NCBI GenBank assembly: GCA_018000455.1
Contig: JAGNJW010000001.1
Span: forward strand, 124,001 to 188,000
Origin: Acidobacteriota bacterium
GTDB taxonomy: Bacteria > Acidobacteriota > Vicinamibacteria > Vicinamibacterales > UBA2999
Direction of reading: 5' to 3'
DNA: 64,000 bases
The notes under the pieces were generated by a model. That model had not been told where the DNA came from and ran no database searches. It was given only the letters and a program-made list of their open reading frames with translations. A program made the position numbers and the translations under genes. Positions 1 through 7,406 of the stretch are shown here, one piece after another (position 1 is the stretch's first letter; the number at the start of each line of letters is the position of its first letter).

Positions 1-263
1 GCGAAGTAGGTGACGCCGTCGGTCGTGATGCCGTGCGTGTCGCGCAGCAGGATGCCGACGGCGTAGAGCAGCACGAGCGCCAGCGCGTGGAGGTCAGCGG
101 TCTCGTCGATGAAGGCGCGCCAGGGACGCCCTCGCCGGCGTGCGACTCGCCACGAGGCGAGCGCCAGGAGGGGCAGGCCGGAGACGGCGACCAGCCAGAG
201 GGAGGGCCGCGGCGGCAGCGACAGGAGGAGCCCCAGCCAGAGAACGATGCACGCGGCGAGCAC
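1..263 (-). CDS. Polytopic membrane protein, N-terminal part (glycosyltransferase-like), cut by window edge
   Basis: The minus strand from a GTG at 263 stays open for 87 codons to the window edge. The product starts with a hydrophobic segment (residues 1-15), a second one (22-37), a basic loop rich in Arg (40-50) and a third hydrophobic stretch (about 60-72), followed by the motif DTHGITTDGVTYF. An acidic D-G-x-x-Y loop after the first helices is usual in GT-C-fold (GT39/ArnT-like) integral membrane glycosyltransferases, so that role is inferred. It is divergent from the membrane protein at 331, which looks related in kind. The start is uncertain because the frame is open further upstream. 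A TATGAT hexamer lies only 9 bases before the GTG, so the message may be leaderless. Confidence 0.6.
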   Translation of the reverse strand, partial: MLAACIVLWLGLLLSLPPRPSLWLVAVSGLPLLALASWRVARRRGRPWRAFIDETADLHALALVLLYAVGILLRDTHGITTDGVTYF

Positions 264-272
264 TGGTCGACG

Positions 273-278
273 ATCATA
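273..278 (-). promoter_or_regulatory. Possible -10 box (TATGAT) for the minus-strand membrane protein
   Basis: TATGAT reads on the minus strand 9 bases upstream of the GTG at 263. A start about 7 bases downstream of the box would leave almost no 5' leader, and no Shine-Dalgarno sequence is visible. No convincing -35 box is seen. Confidence 0.3.
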
Positions 279-330
279 CCTTCGCCGGCCGCGGCGGCAC
301 CCGCGGGTCCAATGTATTCTTCCCAGGCGG

Positions 331-1911
331 ATGCACCTTGATCCACCGTCTCCCGCGGTGTCGATGACGCGCCCACTCGCGTCCTCGCTGCTCGTTGCCG
401 CGGCACCGGTCGCCCTGCTGGCGGCCTTCGTCCTGGCCTCCGTGGCGCTCGGCGAGGCCACCGGGTTCTTTCCCGTCCTCAGCGACTTCTGGGGCAACGC
501 CTTCGCGGCCACCCACTGGAAGTGGAGCGCTCGCCAGCAGTGGAACGGTTTCTATCCACCGGGCTATCCAACCATCCTCGCGGCCTTGCCGGGGCGACGG
601 CTCGTCGAGAGCGCCTACTACTTCAACCTCGTCGCCGGAGTCGGGCTGCTGCTCTCGGTGTGGGCGTTCACCGCGAGGTGGGCGGGCGCGGCGGCGGCGC
701 TTGTTGCGATGGTGGCGGTGGCCGCGCATCCGCTCGTGCTGACGCAGGTCTTGACGACCGGTCCTGACGCCTTGTTCCTGACGCTCGCGGTCGCCGGCGC
801 GCTGGTGGCGTTTACCGCGATCTCGCGCCGCCTTCCGTCGGCGCGCCTGCTCGTGGCCGCGGGGCTGCTGCTCGGCACCGCCTCCTGGGTGCGCTACCAC
901 GGCCTGAGCTGGGCGTTGGCCGTCCTGGCGGCGGCCCTCGTCGTGGGCGGGGGACGACGCGTGCTGCGGCCGGTGGCCATGGGCGCCGCCGTGTTCGTGT
1001 CGTTCGCTGCCGGCCTGGCTCTTCTCGGCATCGCGGCCGGTGACCTGGGCGCGCTCGCCCGCGACCAGGCCTTCAACGTCTACAAGGGACACGTCGGCGC
1101 GGTGGACTGGTTCCATCTCGATAGGGCCAGCCTTCCTGCCACGATCGGTGAGGCCATCGCCCGCGATCCGTCCGCCTTCTGGCAGAGCTACTTGAGCTTC
1201 GGGCTTCCGCATCTGTGGCTGGGACTTGCGTGCGTGCTGGCGGCCGCCGTGGCCAGCGGCGCCGCCCGCCGGTTCGCACTGTTCGTGCTGGGCATCGGGC
1301 TGGCGTTCGTGCCGCTCGTGAATCTCGGTGCCAGCCCCCGCGGCATCGCGAGCCTGGTCCCGCTCGTGCTGGTCGCCGTCACCTGGGGTGTGGCCGATGC
1401 GCTCACGCGCATCGATCGGCGCTGGATGCGCACCGCGGCGGCCGGCGTGGCATTGCTCTCGGCCGCGGCCTACGTCTGGCACTCCTGGCTCCCGGAGCAC
1501 CGGCGCTACCTCGAGGAGGTGCGCTACCGATCGGCCCGGGCGGTCGAGATCGAGGCCTTGCTCAGGGCCGACCGCGTGCAGCTCGGCACGCAGGTCTTCG
1601 CGGTGGCGGACTTCCATTTCGTCAACGCACCCGGCTGGCATGTCGGTAACTACTTTCCGCGCATCGCGGGAGGCTGGCCGACCCTCGACCTCCCGGAATT
1701 CCTCGACACCTATCCCCCGCCCTCGACCGCCAATCTCGATGCCTTCCTCGACGACTGTCGGCGCTTTGGCATCTCGCACCTGGTGCTGTCGGACGCGTCC
1801 GGCGCCCTGTTTCCAGCGCTCGGCCAGTTGTTCGACGGACGCGTGACGAGCGCGCGGGTGGCGGACATCGGCGGCATTCCCGGAGTGCGGATCTTCAGAA
1901 TCGTCGGCTGA
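331..1911 (+). CDS. Integral membrane glycosyltransferase-like protein (GT-C type)
   Basis: A protein of about 515-526 residues, with ATG starts at 331 or 364. The 364 start begins MTRPLASSLLVAAAPVALLA and runs straight into a membrane segment. About ten hydrophobic helices alternate with short loops up to about residue 390, followed by a roughly 130-residue soluble C-terminal part. The first large loop holds FWGN...HWKW...QWNGFYPPGYP, resembling the acidic/aromatic first loop of GT39/GT83-type sugar transferases, which use polyprenyl-phosphate sugars. A second loop carries WVRYHGL. Family assignment rests on topology and loop style; the sugar and acceptor are unknown. It is divergent from the partial gene at 1-263 and convergent with the methyltransferase remnant that follows. 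Confidence 0.7.
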   Translation: MHLDPPSPAVSMTRPLASSLLVAAAPVALLAAFVLASVALGEATGFFPVLSDFWGNAFAATHWKWSARQQWNGFYPPGYPTILAALPGRRLVESAYYFNLVAGVGLLLSVWAFTARWAGAAAALVAMVAVAAHPLVLTQVLTTGPDALFLTLAVAGALVAFTAISRRLPSARLLVAAGLLLGTASWVRYHGLSWALAVLAAALVVGGGRRVLRPVAMGAAVFVSFAAGLALLGIAAGDLGALARDQAFNVYKGHVGAVDWFHLDRASLPATIGEAIARDPSAFWQSYLSFGLPHLWLGLACVLAAAVASGAARRFALFVLGIGLAFVPLVNLGASPRGIASLVPLVLVAVTWGVADALTRIDRRWMRTAAAGVALLSAAAYVWHSWLPEHRRYLEEVRYRSARAVEIEALLRADRVQLGTQVFAVADFHFVNAPGWHVGNYFPRIAGGWPTLDLPEFLDTYPPPSTANLDAFLDDCRRFGISHLVLSDASGALFPALGQLFDGRVTSARVADIGGIPGVRIFRIVG

Positions 1912-2450
1912 TCGGTCAGGGCGCGACCAGCGGACTGACGCAGCGCGAGGCCGGACGGATGATGCGGGTGGTTGAGGATGGCGCGCATGTCGCCCACCTG
2001 CACCTGCAGCCGGTCGCCGGCGCCCGCAGCTCGTGCGTTGGCCAGCAGCCGGTCGGGGGTGTTGCCACCGATGCCGTACTCGGCACCGAAAATATCGAGC
2101 GCCGTCACGGTGGCGGCCGGCCGCGCCAGCAGCACCATCAAGGCGGATCGTCCCGAGCCTGCACCGGCATCGAGCACGCGTCCCTGACCTGGCGCGAGGA
2201 ACTGCTCGCTGGGGAGTGCGATCGGCAGGCCGAATCCGAGCACGACGTTCAGGATGATGGCGCCGGCCACGGCCCACGCGGCGAGCGCCGCGCACGTGGC
2301 GCCCCACCACTTCCAGGCCAGACGCGCGAAGGTGACGGCCAGCGTCGTGAACACGAGGGTCGCGATCGCATGGCCCCGCGTCCAGGACCATTCGTAGCCG
2401 AAGTCGTAGCGGAGGGGAATTTTTGACACGCCAGGGGTTGGAAATGTCAA
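1912..2450 (-). pseudogene. Truncated class I SAM-dependent methyltransferase with N-terminal membrane segments
   Basis: The frame begins with TTG at 2450 or, more likely, GTG at 2429 (then SKIPLRYDFGYEWSW). Two membrane helices (about residues 28-46 and 52-73) are followed by the SAM-binding motif GRVLDAGAGSG (90-100), the acidic motif II TALDIFG (116-122) and GDRLQVQVGDMR (145-156). Known methyltransferases of this kind continue after GDMR with a D-A-x-x-S-x-x-x-H type post-motif and a C-terminal sheet. Here recognisable sequence stops at about base 1983, and the open frame runs on as the antisense of the neighbouring membrane protein. The core fold is therefore incomplete. I read it as a 3'-deleted gene; a sequencing frameshift near 1980 is the alternative. 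Confidence 0.6.
2423..2450. repeat. TTGACA...TGTCAA inverted repeat in an A+T-rich island
   Basis: Perfect 6-bp arms at 2423-2428 and 2445-2450 are separated by 16 bases, in one of the few A+T-rich spots here. It lies across the start of the methyltransferase remnant and 60-87 bases before the decarboxylase. TTGACA is also a consensus -35 hexamer on either strand, but no matching -10 box stands at 17 +/- 1 bases. Regulatory use is a guess. Confidence 0.25.
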
Positions 2451-2509
2451 GAATATTGGACATCGAGTTCTGATGGCCGGGCTGGGCCGCTCGTGGCGAC
2501 GCCGATAGA

Positions 2510-3892
2510 ATGGCCCCCATGCACACGATCGACATCGAGCTCGTCGAGATGTCCCTCGACGTCATGAAGTACGCGATCGGGCGCATCACCAACAAGGCGC
2601 CCGACCTCGGCTTCCCCAGGACTTACGACGAACTGCAGCGGCTCGCGGGCGAGACGATCACGCCGCATGGCATCGGCGGGGAGGTGGCGTTCGGCCTCTT
2701 CCGCGATGTGCTGATGAAGGCCAGCGTGTCGGTCGACCATCCACGGCACCTGGCGTTCGTCCCGGCCTCGCCGACCCGCGCGGCGGTGATGTTCGACCTC
2801 GTCACCTCCGCCGCCAGCGTGCACGGCGCGTTCTGGCTCGAAGGCGCCGGCTGCATTTTCGCGGAGATGCAGGTCATGCGCTGGCTCGTGTCACTTACCG
2901 GCATGCCCGAGGGCGCCTTCGGCGTCTTCACGAGCGGCGGCACCGCAGCGAACCTGTCGGCGATGGTGGCGGCGCGCGAAGCCTGGCGCGGTGACGAGCC
3001 CGCGAAGCGCACCCAGCGGGGGATCGCGATTGCGGCCGATTCGGCGCATTCCTCGATTCGCGCCATGGCCAAGGTGATCGATGCCGACGTGGTCTTCGTG
3101 CCGACCACCGACCGCTTCGACGCCGCGCTCCTGGTGCAGCACCTCGGGTGGCTGTCGCCCTCCGATCGTGAACGCGTGTTCGCCGTCATCGCCACCGGCG
3201 GTACGACCAACGCCGGCATCATCGACGACCTGGCGGGTATCGCCGCGGTCTGCGCCGGCGAGCGAATCTGGTTCCACGTCGATGCGGCGTATGGCGGCGG
3301 CGCCCTCGCCGCGCCGAGCGCACGCCCGCTCTTTGCCGGCATCGAGCGCGCGGACAGCGTGACCATCGACCCGCACAAGTGGCTCTTCTCGCCCTACGAC
3401 TGCGGCGCCGTGATCTACCGCCAGCCGGAGCTGGCCAAGCGGGCGCACGCTCAGGAAGGGTCGTACCTCGACATCTTCTCCGACCCGCAGCTGCACGGCT
3501 TCAACCCGTCCGACTACCAGATCCAGCTGACACGCCGTGTCCGCGGCCTGCCGCTCTGGTTCTCGCTCGCCATGCACGGCACCGATCGCTACGCGCAGGC
3601 GATCGAACGGGGACTCGCGCTGGCGCAGGTCGCCGGTCGCCTCATCGCGGCCTCGCCGCATGCCGAGCTCGTGCGCGAGCCGAGCCTCTCGTGCGTGCTC
3701 TTCCGCCGTCAGGGCTGGGGGGCCGAGGACTATCGCGACTGGACGCTGCGCAACCACCGCGACGGCTTCGCGCTCGTGACGCCCACCAGGGTCGGCCACG
3801 GTCCCGATGCCGAGACCGTGGCGCGCTTCTGCTTCATCAACCCCGACACGACCGAGCAGGACATCCAGGGCATCCTCGACACGATGGCCTAG
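2510..3892 (+). CDS. PLP-dependent group II decarboxylase (aromatic amino acid / glutamate decarboxylase family)
   Basis: 460 residues from ATG 2510, with a second in-frame ATG at 2519 that may be the true start. The protein is a fold-type I PLP enzyme of Pfam PF00282. The cofactor lysine is Lys290 in the family signature TIDPHKWLF, the phosphate loop is TSGGTAANLSAM (about 144-155), and HVDAAYGG (about 260) holds the Asp that pairs with the pyridine nitrogen. The length fits the family (450-500). Members decarboxylate aromatic amino acids, glutamate, 2,4-diaminobutyrate or related substrates; the sequence alone does not choose among them. It stands as a single gene, convergent with the N-acetyltransferase whose stop codon follows immediately at 3893. 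Confidence 0.9.
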   Translation: MAPMHTIDIELVEMSLDVMKYAIGRITNKAPDLGFPRTYDELQRLAGETITPHGIGGEVAFGLFRDVLMKASVSVDHPRHLAFVPASPTRAAVMFDLVTSAASVHGAFWLEGAGCIFAEMQVMRWLVSLTGMPEGAFGVFTSGGTAANLSAMVAAREAWRGDEPAKRTQRGIAIAADSAHSSIRAMAKVIDADVVFVPTTDRFDAALLVQHLGWLSPSDRERVFAVIATGGTTNAGIIDDLAGIAAVCAGERIWFHVDAAYGGGALAAPSARPLFAGIERADSVTIDPHKWLFSPYDCGAVIYRQPELAKRAHAQEGSYLDIFSDPQLHGFNPSDYQIQLTRRVRGLPLWFSLAMHGTDRYAQAIERGLALAQVAGRLIAASPHAELVREPSLSCVLFRRQGWGAEDYRDWTLRNHRDGFALVTPTRVGHGPDAETVARFCFINPDTTEQDIQGILDTMA

Positions 3893-4771
3893 CTAGGCGT
3901 CGACTGCCGGGAGCCGACCTCCGCCGCCGGGCCCGAGACTCGCCGCCGCCTGTTCGCCCCGCCACTGCAGGTGGCGCTCCCACACGAGCGGCCAGAGCGC
4001 CTCGATTCCCTGGATGGCGAGGTCGAAGCGCTGGCGCAGCACGCGGTCGTAGTCGTCGGCGTCGCCAACGACGGTGGTCGTCACCCCGGCCGCGCTCACC
4101 TCGCGCAGCGTCGCGCCGCGCAGCGTGATGAGGCCGCCCGGCACGTGGCGCTGGCACACGGTGGATTTGACGAACCCCGACTCCGGTGACGTCTGCAGGT
4201 CGAGGCACTGGTTGGCGAAGTCGGCCGGATGGCGCGGCGTGAGCGTGAAGTCGAAGCCGTCGGCGGCGCCGAACTGGTGGTTGTCGACGCGCCAGCGCGG
4301 GCCGTCGCGGGTGATCTGGAACTGCAGGAAGTCCTGCCGGTAGCTGCCCGGCTCGAGCGGCAGCGGCGTCAGGAGGCCGTCGCCGAAGCCGACGTCGGCA
4401 ATCCACGGGCGGTCGAGTGTGACGAGCAGTAGCAGATGGTTGCCCTGCGCGCGCCAGCCACGCGTGCTGCGGCCGACCGCGCCCGAGAGGTAGCGCACGG
4501 TGAACCCCAGGGTCTCGAGCGCCCGGCCGAGCAGGCCGTTCATCTCGAAGCACCAGCCGCCGCGCCGCTCGTCGACCAGCTTGGTGAACATCGCTTCGGG
4601 ATCCAACGTCATCCGCAGACCGAGGTGGATGTCGAGGTTCTCGTAGGGAATCGCCAGCAGGTGGGCGCGGTGGACCGCCCTCAGTGTTTTCAGCGTGGCG
4701 TCATGCGGCCGGTCGACGCCGATGCGGGCGAGGTAGCGGTCGAGTTGAGCGGAAGAGAGCGGGCGCTGCAC
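3893..4771 (-). CDS. nat: Arylamine N-acetyltransferase
   Basis: 292 residues. The Cys-His-Asp triad of the arylamine N-acetyltransferase family (PF00797) is intact: Cys74 in RRGGWCFEMN, His112 in GNHLLLLV and Asp126 in IADVGFGDG. Such enzymes transfer acetyl groups from acetyl-CoA to aromatic amines and hydrazines in the cytoplasm; some bacterial members act on amide-forming steps in secondary metabolism. The length is slightly above the bacterial norm (about 275-280), the extra being a Gly/Pro-rich tail. Start ATG 4771 is 64 bases from the divergent NfeD-type gene, so the two share a control region. No obvious substrate link to the neighbours. Confidence 0.93.
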   Translation of the reverse strand: MQRPLSSAQLDRYLARIGVDRPHDATLKTLRAVHRAHLLAIPYENLDIHLGLRMTLDPEAMFTKLVDERRGGWCFEMNGLLGRALETLGFTVRYLSGAVGRSTRGWRAQGNHLLLLVTLDRPWIADVGFGDGLLTPLPLEPGSYRQDFLQFQITRDGPRWRVDNHQFGAADGFDFTLTPRHPADFANQCLDLQTSPESGFVKSTVCQRHVPGGLITLRGATLREVSAAGVTTTVVGDADDYDRVLRQRFDLAIQGIEALWPLVWERHLQWRGEQAAASLGPGGGGRLPAVDA

Positions 4772-4805
4772 CCGACCAGGGTACGCCGTTCCCGCCCCGC
4801 GCGAC

Positions 4806-4811
4806 TATACT
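4806..4811 (+). promoter_or_regulatory. Candidate -10 box TATACT upstream of the NfeD/slipin pair
   Basis: TATACT ends 24 bases before ATG 4836, in the 64-bp divergent gap. A similar TATACT stands before the H1-like gene on the other strand (7356-7361). No clear -35 box. Confidence 0.4.
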
Positions 4812-4835
4812 CGTAGGGGCTGTGGTGGCCCTCGT

Positions 4836-6161
4836 ATGATGAGTGGCTCTGCGCGGAGAAGCACCAGTTGTGTCGCGCTGGTCCTCGGACTGGCCGTCAC
4901 GAGTCAGGCCTCCCGCGCCTCCACGACGCAACCCGCGTCGCCGGTCGTCTACGCGGCCATCGTCGACAGCATCATCCATCCCGTCTCGGCGGAGTACATC
5001 GCCACCACGCTCGACCGCGCCGACCAGGCGGGCGCGGCGCTGGTCGTCCTCACGTTGCGCACGCCGGGCGGCCTGGTGGACTCGACGCGCGCGATCGTGT
5101 CTCGCATGGTGGCCGGCAAGACACCCGTGGCGGTGTTCGTGGCGCCGTCGGGTGCCCGCGCTGCCTCCGCCGGGTTCATCCTTATCCTGGCGGCCGATGT
5201 CGCGGCGATGGCGCCCGGCACGCACATCGGCGCCGCCCATCCCGTGGATGGCAGCGGCCAGAAAATGGACGACACCGTGTCGGCCAAGGCGGCCGAGGAT
5301 CTCTCCGCCTATGCCCGCACGCTGGCCACCGCACGCCACCGCAACGTCACCCTGGCGGCCGAGGCAGTCAGCAAGAGCCGCGCCTTCACCGAAGGGGAGG
5401 CGCGCGACGCCGAGCCACCGCTCATCGACTTGGTGGCCACCGATCTGACGGACCTGCTGCGGCAGCTCGACGGTCGGACGATCACCCGCTTCGACGGCAC
5501 CAGGACGGTGCTGCACACGGCCAACGCCAGCATCGTGCCGATCGAGATGACACTGCGCCAGCGCGTGCTGAGCGCCGTCGCCCATCCCAACGTCGCCTAC
5601 CTGCTGATGAGCCTGGGGACGCTCGCCCTCACGATTGAGCTCTGGAATCCGGGTGCCGTGCTGCCCGGGGTGGTCGGCGGCCTGTGCCTGCTGCTGGCCT
5701 TCTTCGCCTTCTCGGTCTTGCCGGTGAACGTGGCCGGCGTGCTGCTCGTGGCCTTCGGCCTGGTGCTGCTGGTGCTCGAGCTCGTGGTCACGAGCTTCGG
5801 ACTGCTGACCGTGGGCGGCATCGTGAGCCTGATCTTCGGGTCGATGATCCTGGTCGACTCACCGCTGCCCGAGCTGCAGCTGAGCTCCAGCGTCGTCGTG
5901 CCCGTGGTCCTCGGGTTCACGGCGATCGGGGCGGCGCTGGCGCGCCTGGGGCTGGCCGCCCAGCGGCGCCCCCCGGCGACTGGCGCCTCGGCGATGATCG
6001 GTGCGCCGGGCGAGGCGTTGACCGTCATTGACGAACGCGGCGGACAAGTCGCCACGCTCGGTGAGATCTGGCAGGCGACCGCGGCCGAATCGATTCCACA
6101 GGGCGGCCGGGTGCGCATCACGCGCGTCGAGGGTCTGCGCCTGCACGTTCGCAAAGACTGA
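4836..6161 (+). CDS. NfeD-type membrane serine protease (ClpP-class, STOPP)
   Basis: 441 residues (ATG at 4836, alternative 4839). After a signal peptide (about 1-29) comes a ClpP-class protease domain (about 37-215): TLRTPGGLV (73-81, oxyanion loop), catalytic Ser111 in [10 protein letters not shown], and a probable catalytic lysine at Lys151 in TVSAKAAED, at nearly the Ser-Lys spacing of archaeal 1510-N. Then come four hydrophobic segments (about 235-355) and a C-terminal NfeD beta-barrel domain (about 380-441). In Pyrococcus the equivalent protease cleaves the C-terminal region of the stomatin encoded next door. The same partner gene follows here after 8 bases, which supports a joint role in membrane-protein quality control. 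Confidence 0.9.
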   Translation: MMSGSARRSTSCVALVLGLAVTSQASRASTTQPASPVVYAAIVDSIIHPVSAEYIATTLDRADQAGAALVVLTLRTPGGLVDSTRAIVSRMVAGKTPVAVFVAPSGARAASAGFILILAADVAAMAPGTHIGAAHPVDGSGQKMDDTVSAKAAEDLSAYARTLATARHRNVTLAAEAVSKSRAFTEGEARDAEPPLIDLVATDLTDLLRQLDGRTITRFDGTRTVLHTANASIVPIEMTLRQRVLSAVAHPNVAYLLMSLGTLALTIELWNPGAVLPGVVGGLCLLLAFFAFSVLPVNVAGVLLVAFGLVLLVLELVVTSFGLLTVGGIVSLIFGSMILVDSPLPELQLSSSVVVPVVLGFTAIGAALARLGLAAQRRPPATGASAMIGAPGEALTVIDERGGQVATLGEIWQATAAESIPQGGRVRITRVEGLRLHVRKD

Positions 6162-6169
6162 GGCATCCC

Positions 6170-6949
6170 ATGTTGATTTCACCGCTGCTCGCGCTGCTGA
6201 TGATGGTCGTGCTCTACCTCGTCAGCTCGATCAAGATTCTCACCGAGTACGAACGGGGCGTGGTGTTCCGGCTCGGCAAGCTGCTGCCGGCACCCAAGGG
6301 TCCCGGCGTCGTGCTCATCTTCCAGCCCATCGATCGCATCGTGCGGGTGGGGCTGCGAACGGTCGTGCTCGACGTGCCGCCGCAGGACGTGATCACCCGC
6401 GACAACGTCTCGGTCAAGGTCAACGCGGTGGTCTACTTCCGCGTCATGGACCCGGTACGGGCGATCGTCGAGGTGGAGAACTACAACTACGCCACCTCCC
6501 AGCTCTCGCAGACCACCCTGCGCAGTGTGCTGGGGCAGGTCGATCTCGACGATCTGCTGTCACGGCGCGATCATCTGAACCAGGAACTGCAGCAGATCCT
6601 CGACCAGCGGACGGATCCGTGGGGCGTGAAGGTCTCGGCGGTCGAAGTGAAGCACGTCGACCTGCCCGAGAACATGCAGCGGGCCATGGCGCGGCAGGCC
6701 GAGGCCGAGCGCGAGAAGCGCGCCAAGATCATCCACGCCGGGGGTGAACTGCAGGCGTCGCAGGAGCTGTCACAGGCGGCGGCGATCATCGCCGCCGAGC
6801 CGGTGGCCATCACGCTCCGCTACCTGCAGACGCTCACCGAGATTGCCGCGGAGAAGAACTCGACCATCATCTTCCCGTTGCCGATCGAGCTGCTGAGCAT
6901 GTTGCGGCCAAGCGGAGGGACGACGCCGCCGCCCGACGCTAAGGCTTGA
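6170..6949 (+). CDS. Slipin (stomatin/prohibitin-type SPFH membrane protein)
   Basis: 259 residues. One N-terminal membrane anchor (about 1-21) precedes an SPFH domain (about 22-190) with the family signatures [38 protein letters not shown] and [20 protein letters not shown], the last opening a coiled coil. The C-terminus ([13 protein letters not shown]) is the hydrophobic kind cut by NfeD proteases in characterised pairs. Slipins oligomerise on the inner membrane and scaffold lipid microdomains or proteases. Co-transcription with the upstream protease is very likely (8-bp gap). The last 11 bases overlap the convergent H1-like gene. Confidence 0.95.
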   Translation: MLISPLLALLMMVVLYLVSSIKILTEYERGVVFRLGKLLPAPKGPGVVLIFQPIDRIVRVGLRTVVLDVPPQDVITRDNVSVKVNAVVYFRVMDPVRAIVEVENYNYATSQLSQTTLRSVLGQVDLDDLLSRRDHLNQELQQILDQRTDPWGVKVSAVEVKHVDLPENMQRAMARQAEAEREKRAKIIHAGGELQASQELSQAAAIIAAEPVAITLRYLQTLTEIAAEKNSTIIFPLPIELLSMLRPSGGTTPPPDAKA

Positions 6950-7325
6950 GGCTGGCGGCGCGGCGCGCCACCGTCTTCTTGGCGCGGGTCACGGACTTGG
7001 TCGCCTGCTTGGTGAGCTTCTTCGTGGCCTTGGTCGCTGCTGCGACCGCCTTGGTGCCCTTGCGGCGGGCGCGCTTGGCGGCGCGCGTGGTGTTCGCGAG
7101 TACCGCTTTCGTGCCTGCCACCGCGGCCTTCGACGTGGCGGCCGCCTCCGACGCGAGCGCGCGAACCTTGGCCTGCCCCTTGCCGAGTGCTCTGCCGGCC
7201 TCGCTCAGTGGGTCCGGATATCGGGCTTTCAGGGCGTCGAATCGCCCGGCCACTGCGCCCAACGCCCGGCCCGCGACGCTGGCAGCCTTGATGGCCGCAC
7301 TGGCCGGTGTCTTTCCCTTTGCCAT
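6939..7325 (-). CDS. Histone H1-like Lys/Ala-rich DNA-binding protein
   Basis: 128 residues from ATG 7325. A good ribosome site (AGGGGGTG) is 6 bases before the ATG. The first half is Ala-rich with scattered basic residues ([20 protein letters not shown]); the second half (about 80-128) is a run of K/R-A-x-K repeats such as [19 protein letters not shown], the composition of eukaryotic H1 tails and bacterial H1-like proteins (HctB, BpH1, AlgP types). It should coat nucleoid DNA or RNA; low sequence complexity prevents a family call. Its 3' end overlaps the slipin gene by 11 bases, tail to tail, and its promoter region is shared with the dynamin-like gene. Confidence 0.85.
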   Translation of the reverse strand: MAKGKTPASAAIKAASVAGRALGAVAGRFDALKARYPDPLSEAGRALGKGQAKVRALASEAAATSKAAVAGTKAVLANTTRAAKRARRKGTKAVAAATKATKKLTKQATKSVTRAKKTVARRAASLKP

Positions 7326-7355
7326 CCGATCACCCCCTGAAGTAGTTTCCGATCG

Positions 7356-7361
7356 AGTATA
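7356..7361 (-). promoter_or_regulatory. Candidate -10 box TATACT for the H1-like gene
   Basis: Minus-strand TATACT lies 30 bases before ATG 7325, in the 81-bp divergent region. It matches the hexamer before the NfeD gene. Confidence 0.4.
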
Positions 7362-7406
7362 CGTCGCGGCCGCGCGCGGCGATGCCGGTATCTGGTACGT
7401 TGAAGC

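Noticed and set aside
2423-2450. TTGACA/TGTCAA pair as a sigma-70 promoter
   Set aside because: No -10 hexamer at suitable spacing on either strand; recorded only as an inverted repeat.
274-2595. Very long open frame on the minus strand (773 codons)
   Set aside because: It is the antisense of the membrane glycosyltransferase-like gene and the methyltransferase region in a different frame; composition is Arg/Gly/His-rich and no motif is present.
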